From an uncultured Balneolaceae bacterium (GTDB lineage: Bacteria > Bacteroidota > Rhodothermia > Balneolales > Balneolaceae): 26,738 nucleotides of DNA. Location: positions 1-26,738 of the forward strand of contig CALJMB010000051.1 in assembly GCA_937982515.1 (NCBI GenBank). Direction: 5' to 3'. The notes beneath the pieces were generated by a model that did no database searches, was not told the origin of the DNA, and was given only the letters and a program-made list of their open reading frames with translations. This document shows, piece after piece, positions 22,820 to 26,738 of the stretch (position 1 is the stretch's first letter; each line of letters starts with the position of its first letter). A program made the translations under genes and the position numbers.

Positions 22820-23581
22820 ATGAATATTACCTCATATTCCCGTCAGAAAATCAGACAGGGGCTGAAAGAGGCTCACGAACGTTACAACGGCGACAGCGAT
22901 CATATCCGGGTGTTATTTGCACCCACGGTGATTGATGAGCATAACTTTGACAGAGCCTGTGCCATCTATAGCCGTATAGATCCTGAGAGCTACGATACGG
23001 TGGTGATTGTTGAAGCGTATGACGAAGTGTTGGAGAAAAAATTGCCGATGCCTTCCCACAAGTTCTTCGAGACGCCCCTGGGCACAGTGCCGGTTAATGA
23101 TGATATGCGTAATGAGTTCTGTGATGAAGAGGACGACTTTTATATCTACGACGAAGGATTCAGCACAGACATGAGTCTGTTCCAGCAGCTGATGATGTTG
23201 CAGTGTGTGAATGAAGATTTCTCCGTTGTAAGCATACAGATTGCCGATCAGAGACAAACCATCGTTGAGGAACTGGCACATGTACTGGAGGAGGTGCTGG
23301 CATCACGCAATACTCTGTTAATATTCTGCTGTGAGCTGGATAACCAACACGGCAGCGAGTTCGATAAAATTAAAGAACTGACTGAAGACAAGGATCAATC
23401 GAGGCTGATGGATTACCTGAACAGCGGGGAATCCCGGATAAAGGGAACGGCGGCCTTCATTGCAGGCTTGTTGGTGGCCAAAGCCTGGAATCTGAAGCTT
23501 AACTTTGCGAACGGAGTATACGAAGGGCACAAAGGCAGCCTCATTACGGCCTACGCAGGTCTGCAGAAAATACTTCTCTAA
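22820..23581 (+). CDS. Divergent MEMO-family (AmmeMemoRadiSam protein B-like) protein
   Basis: This 253-residue cytoplasmic protein follows the MEMO fold pattern. VVIVEAYDE (61-69) sits where the family has a GPxHH metal block. TPLGTVPV (85-92) is the conserved TPLG strand. DEGFSTDMSL (111-120) replaces the usual DExEHSIExQ, LIFCCELDNQH (167-177) replaces SSDLSHY, and a C-terminal 'RIKGTAAFIAGL' replaces the Cys-containing end. Several metal-binding His/Cys positions are therefore lost. MEMO proteins bind copper or other metals, and their bacterial relatives occur beside radical-SAM proteins; none adjoins this one. The family assignment comes from the TPLG block and motif order and is moderate. 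The gene lies 27 bases after the transferase gene and seven before the next. Confidence 0.6.
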   Translation: MNITSYSRQKIRQGLKEAHERYNGDSDHIRVLFAPTVIDEHNFDRACAIYSRIDPESYDTVVIVEAYDEVLEKKLPMPSHKFFETPLGTVPVNDDMRNEFCDEEDDFYIYDEGFSTDMSLFQQLMMLQCVNEDFSVVSIQIADQRQTIVEELAHVLEEVLASRNTLLIFCCELDNQHGSEFDKIKELTEDKDQSRLMDYLNSGESRIKGTAAFIAGLLVAKAWNLKLNFANGVYEGHKGSLITAYAGLQKILL

Positions 23582-23588
23582 CCGTATT

Positions 23589-24461
23589 ATGAACCTGCCT
23601 GACGTCTCAATCATAGGAACGGGGGCACTCGGGAGCGCACTGGCCTGCGCCCTGCAAAAGAAGGATTTTTCTGTTAAAAGCGTCTATAACCGCACGCATG
23701 CCAAAAGCCGGGCTCTTGCAAAAGAGCTCGGAATACCGATATGGGGAGCGTTTCCGGAGAAGCCGGAAGAGACAGGCAGCCTGATTATTTTAACGGTACC
23801 TGACGACTCTATTGCCACCGCCGCGGAGAATCTGTCTGTACTGCACGACGACTGGTCCGGCTATGCTGTTATCCACTGTTCGGGCAGCCTGCCCTCCTCC
23901 GCGCTTTCCGTTCTGCAACAAAAAGGCGCAAAAACCGCAGCGTTCCATCCCCTTCAGACGTTCACCGAGGCCTCTTCTCTCCATTCATTTACAGGTGTAT
24001 ACTTCAGCATAGAAGGTGACAGCGATCTGCTTGAAATCCTGCGGGAGCTTGCAAAAAGGCTGGAAGCCCATACCTTGGAAATTACTCCCTCAGCTAAGGG
24101 CTACCTGCACGCGGCGGCCGTTATGGCATCTAATTATCTGATTGCCCTGCTGCATGCAGCGGAACAGATTGCACGCCTGGGCGGGATCGACGATACGGGA
24201 CAAACCCGAAACGCCTTACTTCCATTGATACGCCAAAGCCTGGAAAATGCAGGGAGGGGAGAGCTGTCTGACGCCCTGAGCGGCCCTGTTGCCCGCGGAG
24301 ACAGCGGCACGGTTCGCAAACATCTCGCAATGCTGGAACCCGAATCCGGGCTTTTGCTGTTATACAAACTGCTTGGACAGCAGGCCCTGGATTTAGCCAA
24401 ACAGAAAGGTACGCTGGAGCCTGAACAGATCTCCGAACTGGAAAAATTACTGTCAACCTGA
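23589..24461 (+). CDS. Rossmann-fold/DUF2520 domain protein
   Basis: A 290-residue protein with an N-terminal NAD(P)-binding fold (VSIIGTGALGSALACALQ, glycine motif at 10-15), then LTVPDDSIATAAENL, and an HCSGSLPSSAL block. HPLQTF marks the start of the DUF2520 helical domain in the second half. The layout resembles pyrroline-5-carboxylate reductase and other imine or beta-hydroxyacid reductases, but the substrate of DUF2520 proteins is not settled. I chose ATG 23589; the frame is open 28 codons further upstream inside the MEMO-like gene, without the family pattern. The stop overlaps the next ATG by one base, so the two are translationally coupled. Confidence 0.85.
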   Translation: MNLPDVSIIGTGALGSALACALQKKDFSVKSVYNRTHAKSRALAKELGIPIWGAFPEKPEETGSLIILTVPDDSIATAAENLSVLHDDWSGYAVIHCSGSLPSSALSVLQQKGAKTAAFHPLQTFTEASSLHSFTGVYFSIEGDSDLLEILRELAKRLEAHTLEITPSAKGYLHAAAVMASNYLIALLHAAEQIARLGGIDDTGQTRNALLPLIRQSLENAGRGELSDALSGPVARGDSGTVRKHLAMLEPESGLLLLYKLLGQQALDLAKQKGTLEPEQISELEKLLST

Positions 24462-24799
24462 TGGCCCCTGCAGATAGCAATAAGGATCTTTACGAACAGA
24501 TATACGAAGTCGTTTCGCAAATCCCGCGCGGACGTGTGACAACCTACGGGGCCATTGCCTCTCATTTGGGGGTGGCCTCGGGCGCACGAATGGTTGGATA
24601 TGCTCTTAACCGGTCGGCTAAGACAGGGATACCGGCGCACCGGGTACTGAACAGGCTGGGGCAGCTTACCGGGCGCGCTCACTTTCCGGATGATACCATG
24701 CGAGAGCGCCTTGAACAGGAAGGGGTCACATTCACGGAAGAGTACACAGTAGATATCGATAAACACTTCTGGAATCCGGCTGATTCGGACGCCGGCTGA
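24461..24799 (+). CDS. Alkyltransferase-like DNA repair protein (ATL)
   Basis: A 112-residue protein matching only the DNA-binding domain of O6-methylguanine-DNA methyltransferase: IPRGRVTTYGAIASHLG (22-38), then ARMVGYALNRS. The methyl-accepting motif PCHR reads PAHR (IPAHRVLNRLGQLTGR), so the essential cysteine is alanine and the protein cannot accept alkyl groups. Proteins of this ATL type bind O6-alkylguanine and pass it to nucleotide excision repair, which links it to the uvrC in this window. The length is normal for bacterial ATL proteins. It starts on the last base of the preceding stop codon. Confidence 0.9.
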   Translation: MAPADSNKDLYEQIYEVVSQIPRGRVTTYGAIASHLGVASGARMVGYALNRSAKTGIPAHRVLNRLGQLTGRAHFPDDTMRERLEQEGVTFTEEYTVDIDKHFWNPADSDAG

Positions 24800-24817
24800 T
24801 ATTTAATGGCCGGAACA

Positions 24818-24882
24818 GTACTAATTTAGGCATTATTTAGTTATTTTACGCGGTTTGCAGTTTATACCAATCGAATTAGTAC
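24818..24882. repeat. 9-bp inverted repeat spanning the queD leader
   Basis: GTACTAATT (24818-24826) and AATTAGTAC (24874-24882) are exact inverted copies 47 bases apart, in an AT-rich leader that ends 14 bases before the queD ATG. It may be an operator or a leader stem; it may also be chance in AT-rich DNA. Confidence 0.4.
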
Positions 24883-24896
24883 AAAGGCAGATTATA

Positions 24897-25277
24897 ATGG
24901 CCAAGTGGACCTTACATACCAAATTTAAATTCGACGCCGCTCATCTGATCGAGGGCTATAAAGGCAAGTGCGGCAGAATGCACGGACACAGCTATAAAGT
25001 GCATGTCAGTGCAACATCAGACAAACTAAATCCCTCCGAACACCTTGATACCGCCGATATGGTGTGTGATTTCAAGGAACTGAAGTGGGCAGCGAAAGGA
25101 TCGGACAAGGGAGGATTGGATCACGGCGTCCTCAATGAACTTATGGATGTGAATCCTACCGCGGAACGCATAGCCGAATTTATCTACAAAGAAACCCAAA
25201 AACGCATCCCTGATGGTATCGAACTACGCGTAACGGTTTGGGAGACCGACAATTGCTGGGTTGAATACACCGAATAA
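24897..25277 (+). CDS. queD: 6-carboxy-5,6,7,8-tetrahydropterin synthase
   Basis: Second step of queuosine precursor synthesis: converts dihydroneopterin triphosphate to 6-carboxytetrahydropterin. The 126-residue cytoplasmic enzyme has the zinc ligands His16 (DAAHLI), His29 and His31 (MHGHSY), the catalytic Cys25 (GKCGRMHGH), and Asp75-His76 in LDHGVLNEL. The NPTAERIAEFI block and a Glu in VWETDNCWVEY complete the pattern. I chose ATG 24897; the 14 extra upstream residues of the open frame are not family-like. The CxxxHGH spacing marks QueD rather than the mammalian-type pyruvoyl-tetrahydropterin synthase. queE begins one base after its stop codon. Confidence 0.95.
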   Translation: MAKWTLHTKFKFDAAHLIEGYKGKCGRMHGHSYKVHVSATSDKLNPSEHLDTADMVCDFKELKWAAKGSDKGGLDHGVLNELMDVNPTAERIAEFIYKETQKRIPDGIELRVTVWETDNCWVEYTE

Positions 25278-25278
25278 T

Positions 25279-25935
25279 ATGTTTAACTCTTTCGGCGGAC
25301 AGCATATCGATATATTAACAGATCCGGAGGAACTCAATGCTTTTGAGCTACCTCTGATGGAAGACTTTTACACCATACAGGGTGAGGGAACGCACACCGG
25401 CCGCCCGGCTTATTTTATCCGTACGGCGGGCTGCGATGTCAACTGCTGGTGGTGCGACGTTCAGGAGAGTTGGGACGAATCGAAGCATCCCCGCGTAAAG
25501 GTCGGAGAGATTGTGGAAAGAGCGAAAGCCAGCGGCGCTCACTTTGCCGTGATTACCGGGGGTGAGCCGTTGCTGCACGATCTGAATCCGTTGACGGCCC
25601 GACTGAAGCAGGAAGGAATTAAAACGCATATTGAAACCAGCGGATCTTCACCTCTGTCCGGCCATCTGGACTGGATCACTCTTTCTCCCAAGCGGTTCAA
25701 GGAACCTTTGGATGAGATATTCCCCTATGTAGATGAACTGAAAGTAGTTGTGTTGAAGAATAAAGACATCGAATGGGCAGAAAAGAATGCGGCGAAGTGT
25801 CCTGAATCTACGCGCCTGCTGTTACAGCCCGAATGGGGAACACCCGATTCAATCAATCTCATTCTGGACTATGTAAAAAGCCATCCGGAATGGGGCATCA
25901 GCCTCCAGACCCACAAGTTCATGGGGGTGCGATAG
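25279..25935 (+). CDS. queE: 7-carboxy-7-deazaguanine synthase
   Basis: Radical-SAM enzyme that rearranges 6-carboxytetrahydropterin, the QueD product, into 7-carboxy-7-deazaguanine, the shared precursor of queuosine and related deazapurines. The 218-residue protein has the iron-sulfur motif CDVNCWWC (Cys52, Cys56, Cys59), preceded by EDFYTIQGEGTHTGRPAYFIR, the hallmark QueE lead-in, and followed by ITGGEPLLH, a SAM-binding block. ATG 25279 is one base after the queD stop. QueC, QueF, Tgt and QueA are needed for the finished base and are not in the window. Confidence 0.95.
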   Translation: MFNSFGGQHIDILTDPEELNAFELPLMEDFYTIQGEGTHTGRPAYFIRTAGCDVNCWWCDVQESWDESKHPRVKVGEIVERAKASGAHFAVITGGEPLLHDLNPLTARLKQEGIKTHIETSGSSPLSGHLDWITLSPKRFKEPLDEIFPYVDELKVVVLKNKDIEWAEKNAAKCPESTRLLLQPEWGTPDSINLILDYVKSHPEWGISLQTHKFMGVR

Positions 25936-25939
25936 GCAT

Positions 25940-26659
25940 ATGCACTACACTTCTTCCTCCGCGGTGATAACGGGAGCCAGCCAGGGTATCGGCCGGGAAA
26001 TCGCCCTGGCTTTTGCTTCTGAAACTAACCACCCCCTGCTTCTGATTTCTCGAAACAGAGAAAAATTGCTCGAAACGCAACAGTTATGCAAAGAGGCGGG
26101 AGCATCTGAGGCCGAGGTAGTAACTTGTGACCTATCCGACAGAGAGCAAACCCGGTCGCTGGCCATACCGGCTAATATTCCGCCTCCGGGTATCCTCATA
26201 AATAATGCCGGGTCGTTTCTGCTAAAAGAGCTGCACGAAACGACATACCCTGAGTTCAACAGACAGATTCAGGATAATCTTTTTACGGCTGTCAACATTA
26301 CCGATCGTTTTATGGAGGAATTCAAATCATCAGACCGTGCGCTCATCGTCAATATCTGTTCTGCAAGCTCGCTGGAAGGGCGAAGTGAAAGCGGTGCCTA
26401 CGCCGCATCCAAACACGCTCTGCTGGGTTATTCGCGGTCACTGAGGCTGGAATTGATGAACACCAACATAGGAGTAACAGCCATTAATCTGGGACAAACT
26501 CACTCTACCTCCTGGGAAGGGTCCAGCATAAACCGGGAACTCCTGATCGATCCCAAAGATGTGGCACACCTGATCATTGCACTAACCCGCTTTTCCCCCC
26601 GGACTCTGGCTGAGGAGATCACTCTGTCGCCACAACACGGCCGCGTACCGCCTATGTGA
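25940..26659 (+). CDS. Short-chain dehydrogenase/reductase
   Basis: A 239-residue NAD(P)-dependent oxidoreductase of the classical SDR family. The cofactor motif TGASQGIG (11-18), the NNAG strand (88-91), the catalytic serine region (NICSASS, 138-144) and the YAASK catalytic pair (Tyr154, Lys158) are all present. The SRN at 37-39 after the second beta-strand suggests NADP preference. It starts four bases after queE and ends the gene run. The substrate cannot be read from sequence; 3-oxoacyl-ACP reductase-like or sepiapterin-reductase-like activity is possible, the latter of some interest next to a pterin enzyme. Confidence 0.9.
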   Translation: MHYTSSSAVITGASQGIGREIALAFASETNHPLLLISRNREKLLETQQLCKEAGASEAEVVTCDLSDREQTRSLAIPANIPPPGILINNAGSFLLKELHETTYPEFNRQIQDNLFTAVNITDRFMEEFKSSDRALIVNICSASSLEGRSESGAYAASKHALLGYSRSLRLELMNTNIGVTAINLGQTHSTSWEGSSINRELLIDPKDVAHLIIALTRFSPRTLAEEITLSPQHGRVPPM

Positions 26660-26684
26660 GTTAGTGATGAGTGATGAGTAATGA

Positions 26685-26738
26685 GTAGAACTGTAGAACT
26701 GTAGAACTGTAGAACTGTAGAACTGTAGAACTGTAGAA
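26685..26738. repeat. 8-bp tandem repeat (GTAGAACT)n
   Basis: GTAGAACT is repeated 6.75 times without a single change, from 26685 to the last base of the window. It starts 26 bases after the SDR stop, and a looser 7-8-base repeat (gtgatga/gagtaat) lies just before it. The total length is unknown because the array runs off the end. Confidence 0.85.

Noticed and set aside
24800..24896. preQ1 riboswitch before queD
   Set aside because: I could not find the C-rich loop and A-rich tail of the known preQ1 classes; only a simple inverted repeat is visible.

Overview
The window reads as chromosomal DNA from a member of the Bacteroidota/Balneolota group. This is inferred from gene content and protein style, not from a marker gene: no rRNA or tRNA is visible. 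Pointers are the anti-sigma proteins lacking zinc ligands, the small 'RFEYQYRYYDPKED'-type protein next to mutL, the E. coli-type NADP isocitrate dehydrogenase, weak Shine-Dalgarno signals before most genes, and intergenic spacers full of GC-rich palindromes. Most genes are housekeeping. No transposase, phage or integrase gene was seen.

Layout. (1) 301-2328, + strand: aguB-aguA, the agmatine-to-putrescine route. (2) 2537-4692, - strand: an orphan membrane anti-sigma-like protein and an RluA-family pseudouridine synthase. (3) 5325-11955, + strand: uvrC, an ECF sigma factor overlapping its membrane anti-sigma partner, recO overlapping an HtrA/DegQ-type protease, and an LPP20-like lipoprotein. 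(4) 12127-13374, - strand: icd. (5) 13893-17295, + strand: a small membrane protein, mutL, and a glycosyltransferase of the DUF3524/GTDC1 (tRNA-queuosine mannosyltransferase) family. (6) 17296-18345: about 1 kb without genes, packed with palindromes and a 44-bp tandem repeat. (7) 18346-21186, - strand: a LolC/LolE-type permease and lysS. (8) 21187-22162: a second gene-free, palindrome-rich spacer. (9) 22163-26659, + strand: a compact run of seven genes, namely a 4'-phosphopantetheinyl transferase, a divergent MEMO-family protein, a Rossmann/DUF2520 protein, an alkyltransferase-like DNA repair protein, queD, queE and a short-chain dehydrogenase. The window ends inside an 8-bp tandem repeat.

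How the genes fit together. DNA repair is well represented (uvrC, recO, mutL, alkyltransferase-like protein). Alkyltransferase-like proteins hand lesions to nucleotide excision repair, so that gene and uvrC may act in one pathway. Envelope stress and transport are covered by the sigma/anti-sigma pair, the HtrA protease, the lipoprotein and the Lol-type permease. The most interesting link is queD and queE (7-deazaguanine, hence queuosine, synthesis) in the same 27 kb as a homologue of the enzyme that mannosylates queuosine in animal tRNA. This suggests a glycosylated queuosine in a bacterium. The second striking theme is a set of nested, self-palindromic repeat elements in the two large spacers, with no enzyme in view that would mobilise them.
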